In this document: positions 49,603 to 57,984 of the stretch, in pieces
Position numbering within the stretch: position 1 is the stretch's first letter
How the letters are laid out: each line of letters starts with the position of its first letter
Origin: Tardiphaga sp051811025
GTDB taxonomy: Bacteria; Pseudomonadota; Alphaproteobacteria; Rhizobiales; Xanthobacteraceae
Assembly: GCF_051811025.1 (NCBI RefSeq)
Contig: NZ_JBPWQE010000001.1
Span: 310,001-374,000, forward strand
DNA: 64,000 nucleotides
Direction: 5' to 3'
Translations under genes and position numbers: made by a program
The notes under the pieces: model-generated
What the model was told of the DNA's origin: nothing
What the model saw: only the letters and a program-made list of their open reading frames with translations
Databases searched by the model: none

Positions 49603-50160
49603 TCACTCGTGCAGCATGGCTGCGAGCTGATGGAGCTGCGCGTCGCGAAAACCTTCGGCCTCGATGGCCTTCACCGTCGAGAGCACGTAATCGCGGTTGA
49701 GCCCGGAACGCCCGTGGCCCTGCCGCACGAAATGCAACTGTTCGCTGAGGCTCAGGCGCCCCGCATATTGCACGTGGCCGCGGTCGACCACATAGGCCAG
49801 CGCGCTGACGCGGGTTCGCTCGACGTCATCGAGCCAGACCGAACGCATCACTTCGCGATAGACATGGGTGGTCTGCTCGCGCTCTCTGAGATAGGCGATG
49901 GTGTCATGGCGGAGCTTTGCCGCTACGCGAAAGGCAATGCCGCGGCAGGCGCCGCCGCGGTCCAGGCCGAGCACGAGGCCTGGCTTTTCCGGCGTGCCGC
50001 GGTGGTCGAAGGAATAGACGCAGAGCGCCCGATGTTCGCCAATTAGCCGGGCCGGGACCTGTTCGATGAACTCGAAGCCCGGCCGCCACATCAGGGAGCC
50101 ATAGCCGAACACCCAGAGATCGCTGTCGGAATCGGGCTCGGCGGTGATTTTCGCGGTCAT
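49603..50160 (-). CDS. ChaC-type gamma-glutamylcyclotransferase
   Basis: 185 residues. The GGCT fold opens with LWVFGYGSLMWRPGFEF, the YGSL substrate loop of ChaC proteins, and includes the catalytic Glu region PGLVLGLDRGGACRGIAFRV and VYREVMRSVWL. ChaC degrades glutathione to 5-oxoproline and Cys-Gly. It is convergent with plsC with only seven bases between the ends and divergent from the DUF2125 gene. Confidence 0.92.
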   Translation of the reverse strand: MTAKITAEPDSDSDLWVFGYGSLMWRPGFEFIEQVPARLIGEHRALCVYSFDHRGTPEKPGLVLGLDRGGACRGIAFRVAAKLRHDTIAYLREREQTTHVYREVMRSVWLDDVERTRVSALAYVVDRGHVQYAGRLSLSEQLHFVRQGHGRSGLNRDYVLSTVKAIEAEGFRDAQLHQLAAMLHE

Positions 50161-50287
50161 GGTGCCGACCTAGCAGAAACATTGCGGCCGGGCGATCAGG
50201 ATTTCCTGCAATGTGGCCCTGCGACCGCAGGATAACCCCATGAAAGGGATCGCCGATTTGACAAAATCATGCGATCTACGTCCCGCC

Positions 50288-51478
50288 ATGTCCGAATATG
50301 CACAGCCCACCCAGCGCCGCCTCTGGCCGATTTTCATCCTGCCCGTCATCATCGTCGTCCTTGCGGCGGCGTGGAGCGGCTTCTGGTTCTATGCTGCGTC
50401 CAAGGTCGACGAAAACGTCGATATCTGGCGCGCCCGAGAGGCCGCGGCCGGCCGCGTCTATGATTGCGTCAACCGTTCGGTCTCCGGCTTCCCGTTCCGG
50501 CTTGAAGTCCGCTGCAGCGGCGTCAGTGTTTCGCTGACCTCGCAAACAGCCACCCAGAATGCGACGCAGGTGCCGATCACCGCGAAGCTCGGTGAGATCG
50601 TCGTGGTTGCGCAGATCTACACGCCGCGGCTCCTGGTCGCCGAATTCACGGCACCGGCCGTCCTGTCCGATCGTGGCCAGCCGGCGATGGTGATGAACTG
50701 GGGCACCGCGCGCAGCAGCATCACCGGTCTGCCCGGTACGCCTGACAGTGCCGACATCGTGTTCGACGACGTGTCGCTCGACCGTTTCGCCGGCTCGGTG
50801 CAGGCGCCGACCGCACGTGCCAAACAGGTCGAACTGCATGGCCGCACGGCAGCGAATTCGACGCCGGACAAGCCGGTGATCGAGACGGCCCTGCAGATCA
50901 GGAGCGGCAGCATTGCCGATGTTCATCCGATCCTCGCCGCACCCTTCGATGCCGATATCCGCGCATTGCTCAGCGGCCTCAAGGATGTCGCGCCCAAGCC
51001 CTGGCCGCAGCGTTTCCGCGAGCTTCAGGCTGCAGGTGGACGCGTCGAGATCGTGCAGTCGCGCGTCCAGCAGGGCGAGATCATCTCGCTGGCGACGGGC
51101 TCGCTCGGTCTGACCGCCGCGGGCAATCTCGACGGCGAATTGCAGATGACTGTGGCCGGCCTCGACAAGGCCGTTGCGGCGCTCGGTATCGACAAGCTGC
51201 TGGAGATGGGCGTGCCTCAGGAGGCGCTGGATCGCATTGCGCCCGGCGTAAAATCGCAGGACGTCAACAACATCCTCGGTGCGCTGGATCGCGCGATTCC
51301 CGGTCTTGGCAATGTCGTGCGCAAGAATGCCGGCAGCGGCCTTGCCGCCGGCGTCAATTCGATCGGGACTGCGGCTGTCTTGGAAGGCAAAGCGGCGCGG
51401 TCGTTCCCGCTAAAATTTGTCGATGGCGCGGTGTTCCTTGGCCCGCTGCGCGTGGCGCAGGTGCCGCCGTTGTTCTGA
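50288..51478 (+). CDS. DUF2125 domain-containing protein
   Basis: 396 residues from the ATG at 50288 (open frame extends upstream to 50213, not favoured). An N-terminal membrane helix (LWPIFILPVIIVVLAAAWSG) anchors a long, beta-rich DUF2125 (PF09898) domain: FPFRLEVRCSGVSVSLTSQT, PRLLVAEFTAPAVLSDRGQP and GGRVEIVQSRVQQGEIISLA. The length fits the family. Its role is unknown, probably a periplasmic envelope protein. The next 150 bases form a repeat element, so it probably ends a transcription unit. Confidence 0.87.
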   Translation: MSEYAQPTQRRLWPIFILPVIIVVLAAAWSGFWFYAASKVDENVDIWRAREAAAGRVYDCVNRSVSGFPFRLEVRCSGVSVSLTSQTATQNATQVPITAKLGEIVVVAQIYTPRLLVAEFTAPAVLSDRGQPAMVMNWGTARSSITGLPGTPDSADIVFDDVSLDRFAGSVQAPTARAKQVELHGRTAANSTPDKPVIETALQIRSGSIADVHPILAAPFDADIRALLSGLKDVAPKPWPQRFRELQAAGGRVEIVQSRVQQGEIISLATGSLGLTAAGNLDGELQMTVAGLDKAVAALGIDKLLEMGVPQEALDRIAPGVKSQDVNNILGALDRAIPGLGNVVRKNAGSGLAAGVNSIGTAAVLEGKAARSFPLKFVDGAVFLGPLRVAQVPPLF

Positions 51479-51490
51479 GGGGCGGATTCT

Positions 51491-51642
51491 CGTCATTCCG
51501 GGGCGAGAGCGCCATCAGGCGCTCGCGAACCCGGAATCCCGAAGTGGGAGCAACTTCTCCGCGGCCGCGAAGCACGAGGTGATGAACATCGCGGGATTCC
51601 GGGTTCGCGATCGGCTGACGCCGCCCGCGCCCCGGAATGACG
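51491..51642. repeat. Nested inverted-repeat intergenic element
   Basis: Outer arms cgtcattccggggcg (51491-51505) and cgccccggaatgacg (51628-51642) are exact inverted repeats, and inner arms gaacccggaatcccg (51527-51541) and cgggattccgggttc (51592-51606) are too. The element lies between DUF2125 and tyrC, which are convergent, and could form a large cruciform or a bidirectional terminator. Confidence 0.8.
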
Positions 51643-51665
51643 AGGGAGCAGCAAACAGCGCTGCC

Positions 51666-52604
51666 TCAATCCTTCTTCGTCAGTGCCTGATGCTTGCGCC
51701 CGAAGTCCGGCGCCGCTTCATCCTGACCGATACTCACGATGCCGCGACGGATCGCACGCGTCCGGGTGAAGTGCTCGAACAGCGCATCGCCGTCATCGCG
51801 GCGGATAGCGCGGGTCAGCTTCGACAGGTCTTCCTGGAAGGTACCGAGCATTTCCAGCACCGCGTCCTTGTTGGCGAGGAACACGTCGCGCCACATGGTC
51901 GGGTCTGATGCTGCGATGCGGGTGAAATCGCGGAAGCCGCCCGCGGAGAACTTCAGCACTTCCGAACGAGTGACGTCTTCGAGCTCGTCGGCCGTGCCTA
52001 CGATTGTATAAGCGATCAGATGCGGAAGATGGCTGGTGACCGCGAGCACCAGGTCGTGATGCGCGGCCTGCATGATTTCGACATTGGCGCCGAGTGCTGC
52101 CCAGAAGCCGGTGAGCTTCTCGACGGCCGCGGGATCCGCGCCCTCGGGCGGCGTCAGAATGCACCAGCGATTGCTGAACAGTTCTGCGAAGCCGGAATCC
52201 GGGCCGGAGTTTTCCGTGCCGGCGACCGGATGCGCGGGAATGAAGTGGACGTTGTCCGGCAGATATTCCGACATCGCGTGCAGCACGGAGGCCTTCACCG
52301 AACCGACGTCGGAGACGATCGCGCCCGGCGAAAGATGCGCCGCGATGCTTTTCGCCACGTCGCCCGCCACTCCGACGGGTACGCAGGCGATGACCAGATC
52401 GGCATCCTTTACCGCGCTGGCATTATCGTCGGCGATGCGGTCGGCGAGTTTGATCTCAAGGGCGCGTGCGCGCACGGCCGCCGAATTGTCGGTGGCAACC
52501 AATTCACCGGCAAGGCCGAGCTGCTGGATGCCGCGCGCCAGCGACGAACCGATCAGGCCAAGCCCGATCAGCGCGATACGTTTGAAGGGCGGCGTGGCGC
52601 TCAC
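51666..52604 (-). CDS. tyrC: Prephenate/arogenate dehydrogenase
   Basis: 312 residues from a GTG at 52604 placed one base after the hisC stop, with GGGGCA ahead; a longer frame starts within hisC. The NAD site is KRIALIGLGLIGSSLARGIQ. Further core segments are IVSDVGSVKASVLHAM, FIPAHPVAGTENSGPDSG and HHDLVLAVTSHLPHLIAYTI. The enzyme makes tyrosine precursors from prephenate or arogenate. It is the third gene of a chorismate mutase-hisC-tyrC operon, where HisC probably also transaminates prephenate or hydroxyphenylpyruvate. Confidence 0.92.
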   Translation of the reverse strand: MSATPPFKRIALIGLGLIGSSLARGIQQLGLAGELVATDNSAAVRARALEIKLADRIADDNASAVKDADLVIACVPVGVAGDVAKSIAAHLSPGAIVSDVGSVKASVLHAMSEYLPDNVHFIPAHPVAGTENSGPDSGFAELFSNRWCILTPPEGADPAAVEKLTGFWAALGANVEIMQAAHHDLVLAVTSHLPHLIAYTIVGTADELEDVTRSEVLKFSAGGFRDFTRIAASDPTMWRDVFLANKDAVLEMLGTFQEDLSKLTRAIRRDDGDALFEHFTRTRAIRRGIVSIGQDEAAPDFGRKHQALTKKD

Positions 52605-52605
52605 G

Positions 52606-53709
52606 TCATTGCCCCGAATTCGATGCCATGAATTCACGCAGCGTCTCGATCACCAGCCTGTTGGCTTCCTCGGTGCCGATGGTCATGCGCAGCGAGTTCG
52701 GCAGGCCGTAATTGGTCACGGCGCGCAGCACCAGCCCGCGCCTGGTCAGGAACGCATCGGCATCCGCTGCGGTCTTGCCGGTCGCCGGAAAATGCATCAG
52801 CAAGAAATTGGCCACGCTTGGCGTCACCTCGATGCCGAGCTTGGTGATTTCCTCGGTCAGGATGCCAATCCACTTGGCGGTGTATGTGCGCGACATCTCG
52901 ACATGGCCGGTGTCCTCGATCGCCCCCACCGCGGCCATCATCGCCGGCGCCGAGACGTTGAACGGCCCACGAATCCGGTTCATCGCATCGACGATGTGCG
53001 CAGGGCCGAACATCCAGCCGATCCGCAAGGCGGCCAGGCCGTGTACCTTCGAGAAGGTGTAGGTGGCGACGGTATTCTCGGTGGTCTTCGCCAGCTCCAG
53101 GCCGTTGTCGTAGTCGCCCTTGGTCACGTAGTCCCAATACGCGGCGTCGAGCACCAGCAGCACGTGCTCCGGCAGGCCGGCGCGCAGGCGCTTGATCTCG
53201 GAGGACGGCAGATAGGTGCCAGTCGGGTTGTTCGGGTTCGCCAGCCACACCAGCTTGGTGCGCGGCGTGACGCAGTTCAGGATCGCGTCGACGTTGCAGG
53301 TGAAGTTGGTTTCCGGAGCGACCACATTGGTGGCGCCGTTCGCCTGGGTAGCGATCGGGTAGACCAGGAAGCCGTGTGCGGTCGAAATCGCCTCGTCGCC
53401 GGGGCCGAGATAGACATGCGCAATCAGGTTGAGAATTTCGTCGGAGCCGGCACCGCAGATGATCTGCGCGGGATCGAGGCCGAAGCGGTGGCCGAGCGCC
53501 TCGCGCAGCACCTTCGACGTGCCTTCCGGATAATCCTCGAGATGCGCGACAGCGGTGGCAAAGGCGTCCTTGGCGCGCGACGATGGGCCGAACGGCGTCT
53601 CGTTGGCCGACAGCTTGTAGGTCTTCCGGCCCGGCTCCACCACCGGGCTCTTGCCAGGGGTGTAGGGCGCGATATCGAGAATGCCGGGCTTCGGCACAGG
53701 ACGGGACAT
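52606..53709 (-). CDS. hisC: Histidinol-phosphate aminotransferase (HisC-type, class I/II)
   Basis: 367 residues from the ATG at 53709 with TGGAG upstream. PLP enzyme of fold type I: YKLSANETPFGPSSRAKDAF, AGSDEILNLIAHVYLGPGDE, NPNNPTGTYLPSSEIKRLRA, and the PLP Lys in TYTFSKVHGLAALRIGW. HisC2-type members of rhizobia often act on aromatic substrates, and the position between chorismate mutase and tyrC suggests that here. A histidine-pathway role cannot be excluded. Confidence 0.92.
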   Translation of the reverse strand: MSRPVPKPGILDIAPYTPGKSPVVEPGRKTYKLSANETPFGPSSRAKDAFATAVAHLEDYPEGTSKVLREALGHRFGLDPAQIICGAGSDEILNLIAHVYLGPGDEAISTAHGFLVYPIATQANGATNVVAPETNFTCNVDAILNCVTPRTKLVWLANPNNPTGTYLPSSEIKRLRAGLPEHVLLVLDAAYWDYVTKGDYDNGLELAKTTENTVATYTFSKVHGLAALRIGWMFGPAHIVDAMNRIRGPFNVSAPAMMAAVGAIEDTGHVEMSRTYTAKWIGILTEEITKLGIEVTPSVANFLLMHFPATGKTAADADAFLTRRGLVLRAVTNYGLPNSLRMTIGTEEANRLVIETLREFMASNSGQ

Positions 53710-53735
53710 CTTCAACTCCAGAACGTCAGATTGGC

Positions 53736-54587
53736 TTACGAACGCGGTGCGTCGTTGGCGGCCACGGTATAGCGGGTTGCGTGGCTGCCGACGAGAGCCG
53801 TGGAGCGCACCGAGGCGCCAGCTTCGATCAGCGCCGACTTAATCTTGTCGAGGCTGGTGGCTGAGGTGATCGAGATCAACAGCGCCGCGCCGTCAAAGGC
53901 GGTATCGGGCACGGCGACGATCTCGGCCAGCGGCGACAGCGCGCGCGCGGTCTCCGCATTCCAGCCTGACACCCGCACGCTCCACATCTCGACTTCGGTC
54001 ACCATGGCGCTGTCGGCGACGCGTGACACTACGAACACCGGCAATGCGGCCGGATGGTCGGCGCGTTCGATGAACGGCAGGCGCGCGATGATCTTCGGGG
54101 CGCCCTTGGCTTCCAGCGGGATCCACCACGGTGTGCGGCTCGACGTCGCCGAGACCAGCGCGAGATCGCCCTTGGACTTGGCCACGGCCTCGACCGCTGC
54201 TGCGGCGCTGAAATGCGCGACGTAAGGCACGGTGAAGCCGAAATGAAAGCGCGCGGAATCCCGCATCGCGCTCTCGCCGAGCGACAGATCCGCATGCACC
54301 GAGAACGGCGCCTGAACGTAAGTAAAAGTCGAGATGATCACCCGCCAGATGCTCTCGACGGTGTCGATCGGCAGGATGCCACGATGGCGCTGCACCAGAC
54401 GGCGCATCATGTCGGCCTCGCGCGCCGGCCGGAAGGCAGAACCGACCTCCTGGGTCTGCTTCACCGAAATCAGCCGGTCGATGATGTCGCCGCGCTGCAT
54501 CAACAGGGCGTGAACCTGTGCGTCGATGCTGTCGATCTCTTTGCGCAGTTCGTCCAGCGAGGGCGGGGCGGGTGGTAATTTCGACAT
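53736..54587 (-). CDS. Chorismate mutase with long C-terminal region
   Basis: 283 residues from the ATG at 54587 (a longer frame to 54671 is not favoured). The AroQ-type mutase helices are LDELRKEIDSIDAQVHALLM then QRGDIIDRLISVKQTQ and FRPAREADMMRRLVQRHRGI (residues 8-90). The remaining 190 residues (ISTFTYVQAPFSVHADLSLG...) have no catalytic motif I recognise; the segment GDLALVSATSSRTPWWI faintly recalls the prephenate dehydratase fold. It makes prephenate for tyrosine or phenylalanine and precedes hisC and tyrC. Confidence 0.85.
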   Translation of the reverse strand: MSKLPPAPPSLDELRKEIDSIDAQVHALLMQRGDIIDRLISVKQTQEVGSAFRPAREADMMRRLVQRHRGILPIDTVESIWRVIISTFTYVQAPFSVHADLSLGESAMRDSARFHFGFTVPYVAHFSAAAAVEAVAKSKGDLALVSATSSRTPWWIPLEAKGAPKIIARLPFIERADHPAALPVFVVSRVADSAMVTEVEMWSVRVSGWNAETARALSPLAEIVAVPDTAFDGAALLISITSATSLDKIKSALIEAGASVRSTALVGSHATRYTVAANDAPRS

Positions 54588-54800
54588 GTTCAAAACCTTC
54601 GGGACGGGAGGCGTGATAGGTCCCGTCAAGCTTGGCCGGGCCGGCTCCGGGGAGCCGGCGGGCACGGCCATTGATTAGGTAAGACGGTGCCGGAAAGCAA
54701 AGAAAACATGGCTGTTTGCGCTGCAGGGCACTTGGTCAATTTGACCGTGGCAATGCCCATATTGACGGCAGGCGGGTGCGGGACTAGTTTCTGGGCTCTT

Positions 54801-54856
54801 CCGTGGTCATTTGAGCCGGCCGGCTTGCAGCCACGTTAAACAACTCGCTAAACAGG
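54801..54856 (+). ncRNA. SAM-II riboswitch aptamer upstream of metX
   Basis: The stretch ccgtggtcatttgagccggc, continuing cggcttgcagccacgttaaa and then caactcgctaaacaggccgg, matches the SAM-II (metA) aptamer of alphaproteobacteria. The P1 arms cgtgg (54802-54806) and ccacg (54831-54835) pair, and the TTGCAG-CCACGTTAAA and CGCTAAA blocks are the conserved pseudoknot elements. S-adenosylmethionine binding should reduce expression of metX and metW. Confidence 0.88.
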
Positions 54857-54907
54857 CCGGGGACAGTTTGATCCCGGCCGAACTATTTGTTCAGGCCGGG
54901 TTTTTTT
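54855..54907 (+). terminator. Terminator/antiterminator downstream of the SAM-II aptamer
   Basis: The terminator arms are cccggccgaac (54873-54883) and gttc-a-ggccggg (54889-54900), followed by ttttttt. The upstream strand ggccggg (54855-54861) can instead pair with cccggcc (54873-54879), so it can act as an antiterminator. The overlap with the aptamer's 3' edge is where ligand binding could switch the choice. Confidence 0.8.
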
Positions 54908-54960
54908 ATGGCCTGATTCCGGTTTTGGTTTGAGAACCTCCTGAGGAGGCCGGTATCAAG

Positions 54961-56163
54961 ATGGTAAATGTCGAACTGGTGAAGAGTCCGGTTGTCCGCC
55001 CCGATGAGCGTGGACATGAAGCCGATCATCCGACCTCGCTGGTCGCGGCCTTTGGCATGGATCAGCCGTTGCGGCTCGATTGCGGCGTCGACCTCGCCCC
55101 GTTCCAGATCGCCTATCAGACCTACGGAACGCTCAATGCCGACAAATCCAACGCGATCCTGGTCTGCCACGCACTGACCGGCGACCAGCACGTCGCCAAT
55201 ATCAATCCGATCACCGGCAAGCCCGGTTGGTGGCAGACATTGGTCGGGTCCGGCAAGGCGCTCGATACTGACCGCTACTTCATCATTTCCTCCAATGTGC
55301 TCGGCGGCTGCATGGGCTCGACCGGTCCGGCGTCGACCAATCCCGCCACCGGCAAGATCTGGGGGCTGGATTTCCCGGTCATCACCATTCCCGACATGGT
55401 GCGTGCGCAGGCGATGCTGATCGACAGTCTCGGTATCGGCCAGCTGTTCTGCGTGGTCGGCGGTTCCATGGGCGGCATGCAGACACTGCAATGGACCGCG
55501 GCCTATCCGGAGCGGGTGTTCTCCGCGCTGGCGGTCGCCTGCAGTACACGGCACTCGGCGCAGAATATCGCGTTCCACGAATTGGGTCGTCAGGCCGTGA
55601 TGGCCGATCCCGACTGGCGCGGCGGGCGCTATTTCGAGGAAGGTACGCATCCGCATCGCGGCCTCGGTGTCGCGCGCATGGCCGCGCATATTACTTATCT
55701 GTCGGATGCCGCTCTGCACCGCAAGTTCGGTCGCCGCATGCAGGACAGGGAGTTGCCGACTTTCTCCTTCGATGCGGATTTTCAGGTCGAGAGCTATCTG
55801 CGCTATCAGGGCTCGTCCTTTGTCGAGCGCTTCGATGCCAACTCCTATCTCTATCTGACGCGTGCGATGGACTATTTCGATATCGCAGCCGACCACAACG
55901 GCAAGCTTGCGGAAGCGTTTCGCGATACGCAGACACGCTTCTGCCTGATGTCGTTCACATCCGACTGGCTGTTCCCAACGGCGGAATCGCGCGACGTCGT
56001 GCACGCGCTGAATGCCGGTGGCGTCCGCGTATCCTTTGCGGAGATCGAGACCGACAAGGGCCACGATGCCTTCCTGCTCGACGTGCCTGAGTTTCTCGAT
56101 ATCGCCGATGCATTCCTGAACTCCGCAGCCTCCGTGCGCGGCCTGCCTGTTACGGGGACATAG
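54961..56163 (+). CDS. metX: Homoserine O-acetyltransferase
   Basis: 400 residues with CCTGAGGAGG upstream. Alpha/beta-hydrolase fold enzyme that acetylates homoserine, first committed step of methionine synthesis by the MetX route. The catalytic Ser169 is in VVGGSMGGMQTLQW, the oxyanion region is VCHALTGDQHVAN, Asp in SFTSDWLFP and His in ETDKGHDAFLLD. It is preceded by a SAM-II riboswitch and terminator. metW follows three bases after its stop, which is the usual metXW arrangement. Confidence 0.96.
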   Translation: MVNVELVKSPVVRPDERGHEADHPTSLVAAFGMDQPLRLDCGVDLAPFQIAYQTYGTLNADKSNAILVCHALTGDQHVANINPITGKPGWWQTLVGSGKALDTDRYFIISSNVLGGCMGSTGPASTNPATGKIWGLDFPVITIPDMVRAQAMLIDSLGIGQLFCVVGGSMGGMQTLQWTAAYPERVFSALAVACSTRHSAQNIAFHELGRQAVMADPDWRGGRYFEEGTHPHRGLGVARMAAHITYLSDAALHRKFGRRMQDRELPTFSFDADFQVESYLRYQGSSFVERFDANSYLYLTRAMDYFDIAADHNGKLAEAFRDTQTRFCLMSFTSDWLFPTAESRDVVHALNAGGVRVSFAEIETDKGHDAFLLDVPEFLDIADAFLNSAASVRGLPVTGT

Positions 56164-56165
56164 AG

Positions 56166-56852
56166 ATGGCGTTTCCACAACAAGTCTTGCCGCTAAATTC
56201 TGTGGTGGCGACGCCGGCGCCGCGCGGTACGCAGGACTATCGCGGCGACCATCTCCTGGTCGCGGAGATGATCAAGCCGGGCTCGAAGGTGCTCGACGTC
56301 GGCTGCGGTGACGGCGATCTGCTGCAATTGCTGGAAAGCCGCGGCATCGACGGCCGCGGCATCGAATTGTCGCGCGAGGGCGTCAACCGCTGCGTCGGCA
56401 AAGGCCTCGCAGTGGTGCAGGGCGACGCCGATACGGACTTGATCAACTATCCCGACGATGCGTTCGACTACGTGATCCTGTCGCAGACGCTGCAGGCGAC
56501 GCGGCAGCCGCGCGTCGTGCTGGAAAATCTGCTGCGCATCGGCCGCAGCGCCATCGTGTCGTTTCCGAATTTCGGCTTCTGGAAGATGCGCGTGCAATTG
56601 CTGGTCGGCGGCCGGATGCCGCGCACGGAGAATCTGCCGGCGACATGGTACGACACGCCGAACATTCACTTCTGCACCATCAAGGATTTCGTTGTCTTGT
56701 GCGACGAGATCAACGTGAAGATGGAGCGTGCCGTTGCACTCGATCTCTATGGCCGTCCGTTGCGCCTCAATGCGCCGTGGTGGTTCTGGAACATGTTCGG
56801 GGAGCAGGGCGTTTTCCTGCTGAGCCGCGCGAGTAAATCCTCGCAGCCCTGA
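56166..56852 (+). CDS. metW: Methionine biosynthesis protein MetW
   Basis: 228 residues. A class I methyltransferase-like fold: GSKVLDVGCGDGDLLQLLES (SAM motif I), RGIELSREGVNRCVGKG and DYVILSQTLQATRQPRVVLE. MetW is an obligatory partner of MetX in alphaproteobacteria and supports methionine synthesis, but no methyl acceptor is established. It is cotranscribed with metX under the SAM-II element. A terminator follows at 56885. Confidence 0.94.
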   Translation: MAFPQQVLPLNSVVATPAPRGTQDYRGDHLLVAEMIKPGSKVLDVGCGDGDLLQLLESRGIDGRGIELSREGVNRCVGKGLAVVQGDADTDLINYPDDAFDYVILSQTLQATRQPRVVLENLLRIGRSAIVSFPNFGFWKMRVQLLVGGRMPRTENLPATWYDTPNIHFCTIKDFVVLCDEINVKMERAVALDLYGRPLRLNAPWWFWNMFGEQGVFLLSRASKSSQP

Positions 56853-56884
56853 TCGCGTGTAAATTTCCGCATGATGGAAGCGTG

Positions 56885-56911
56885 AAAGGCCGCATTTTAC
56901 GCGGCCTTTTT
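56885..56911 (+). terminator. Terminator after metXW
   Basis: Arms aaaggccgc (56885-56893) and gcggccttt (56901-56909) around a seven-base loop, followed by further T residues. Confidence 0.8.
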
Positions 56912-57194
56912 GCCGTGTGTCGCTCCGTGATGCACGCCAGGGGTGCGCTTAGAAAGCTAATTCGAATAGGTAATAAAAGCGCGCATTCCGCCGAGTGGGT
57001 GGCTGCTATGTCTATACGTATGGCATCCGTTGAAGTTGAAGCGATTCACTCCGATGTCGCCGTTAAAAAATCGTCACTTGAACCGTTCTAGGTCTTGTTA
57101 TCGCCATACCAACTTCGTTACCACGCCCGTCCCGATTGTTGGCCCGCGTATTTGGGCCGATGGGGTTCGGGGGTGTTAAGAGGAAAAATTCGGT
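56912..57194. other. Gene-free stretch between metW and the CHAP-like gene
   Basis: About 280 bases after the metXW terminator. Small frames in it overlap the terminator or lack ribosome-binding sites. The last 50 bases, ending gttaagaggaaaaattcggt, carry a plausible AGAGGA ribosome-binding site for the next gene. No RNA gene or repeat is recognised. Confidence 0.6.
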
Positions 57195-57839
57195 ATGGTT
57201 CAGTTCTTTGCGTATCGCCGTGCACTTCGCATCTCGGCTCTTGCGGTGTGTTCGGCGGCAGTACTCGCTTCAGTCTCTCCTGCGTCGGCACGACCCCAGC
57301 ACGGCGCCTCGCGTCATTCACATCACGTCGGCAAGTACACACACAGCACGCGTCATCACGTCCGGCATCGCGCGCGATATGCGCGGCGCAGTGCCCGAGT
57401 CGAACAGCAGGCGCCTTCGTTTGGCGACTCCGCGAATTTCAACAACGCCAATGCGAGCATGAATCAGCCCTCCGGCGGCTTCGGCGGTTCGGGTATCGTC
57501 GACGCGGCGCGCAGCTTCATCGGCCGCGGCAATCCGACGGCGCGTGGTCGTTTGTGGTGTGCAGCGTTCATGAATCTCGTATTGAAGCGCACCGGCCATC
57601 AGGGCACTGGTTCGGATATGGCGCGCTCGTTCTCGAGCTACGGACAGCGCATCTCCGGTCCGCAGGTCGGCGCCATCGCCGTGATGTCGCGCGGTCGTCG
57701 CGGCGGTCATGTCGGCGTCGTCTCGGGCGTCGATGCCAAGGGCAACCCGATCATCGTCTCCGGCAATCATGGTAACCGCGTCGCCGAGTCCGTCTATTCG
57801 CGCGGCCGCATCTACGCCTACGTGATGCCGACGAGCTGA
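57195..57839 (+). CDS. Secreted TIGR02594/CHAP-like cysteine peptidase-fold protein
   Basis: 214 residues. A signal peptide (ALRISALAVCSAAVLASVSP) is followed by a His/Arg-rich stretch of about 35 residues (SHHVGKYTHSTRHHVRHRAR). The C-terminal domain has the Cys in GRLWCAAFMNLVLKRTG and the His in RRGGHVGVVSGVDAKGNPII, in the CHAP/NlpC arrangement that cuts peptidoglycan peptides. It matches the TIGR02594 family. No partner genes are adjacent. The basic stretch may bind nucleic acid, peptidoglycan or metal. Confidence 0.85.
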   Translation: MVQFFAYRRALRISALAVCSAAVLASVSPASARPQHGASRHSHHVGKYTHSTRHHVRHRARYARRSARVEQQAPSFGDSANFNNANASMNQPSGGFGGSGIVDAARSFIGRGNPTARGRLWCAAFMNLVLKRTGHQGTGSDMARSFSSYGQRISGPQVGAIAVMSRGRRGGHVGVVSGVDAKGNPIIVSGNHGNRVAESVYSRGRIYAYVMPTS

Positions 57840-57865
57840 TAAGCTTAATCTGCAACTAAACTCAG

Positions 57866-57978
57866 TCGTTATGCCCGGCCTTGCGCCGGGCATCCACGTC
57901 TTCCTTCGCGACTAAAGCGTGGATGGCCGGGATATCCAGCGAAGCCGCGCTTCGCGCTTTGCCAGGCCATGACGGAGT
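57866..57978. repeat. Intergenic repeat region, including copy B of the 32957 repeat
   Basis: Contains the hairpin gcccggccttgcgccgggc, the arms atccacg and cgtggat, and then cgcttcgcgctttgccaggc catgacgg, whose reverse complement is nearly the same as 32957-32982. It sits between the CHAP-like gene and a convergent MOSC gene. Confidence 0.55.
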
Positions 57979-57984
57979 TTGAAC

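Noticed and set aside
54883..56178. 431-residue minus-strand frame opposite metX
   Set aside because: Antisense to metX and overlapping the riboswitch terminator; composition of a shadow frame.
56882..57091. Small plus-strand frame after metW
   Set aside because: It starts inside the metXW terminator and lacks a ribosome-binding site.
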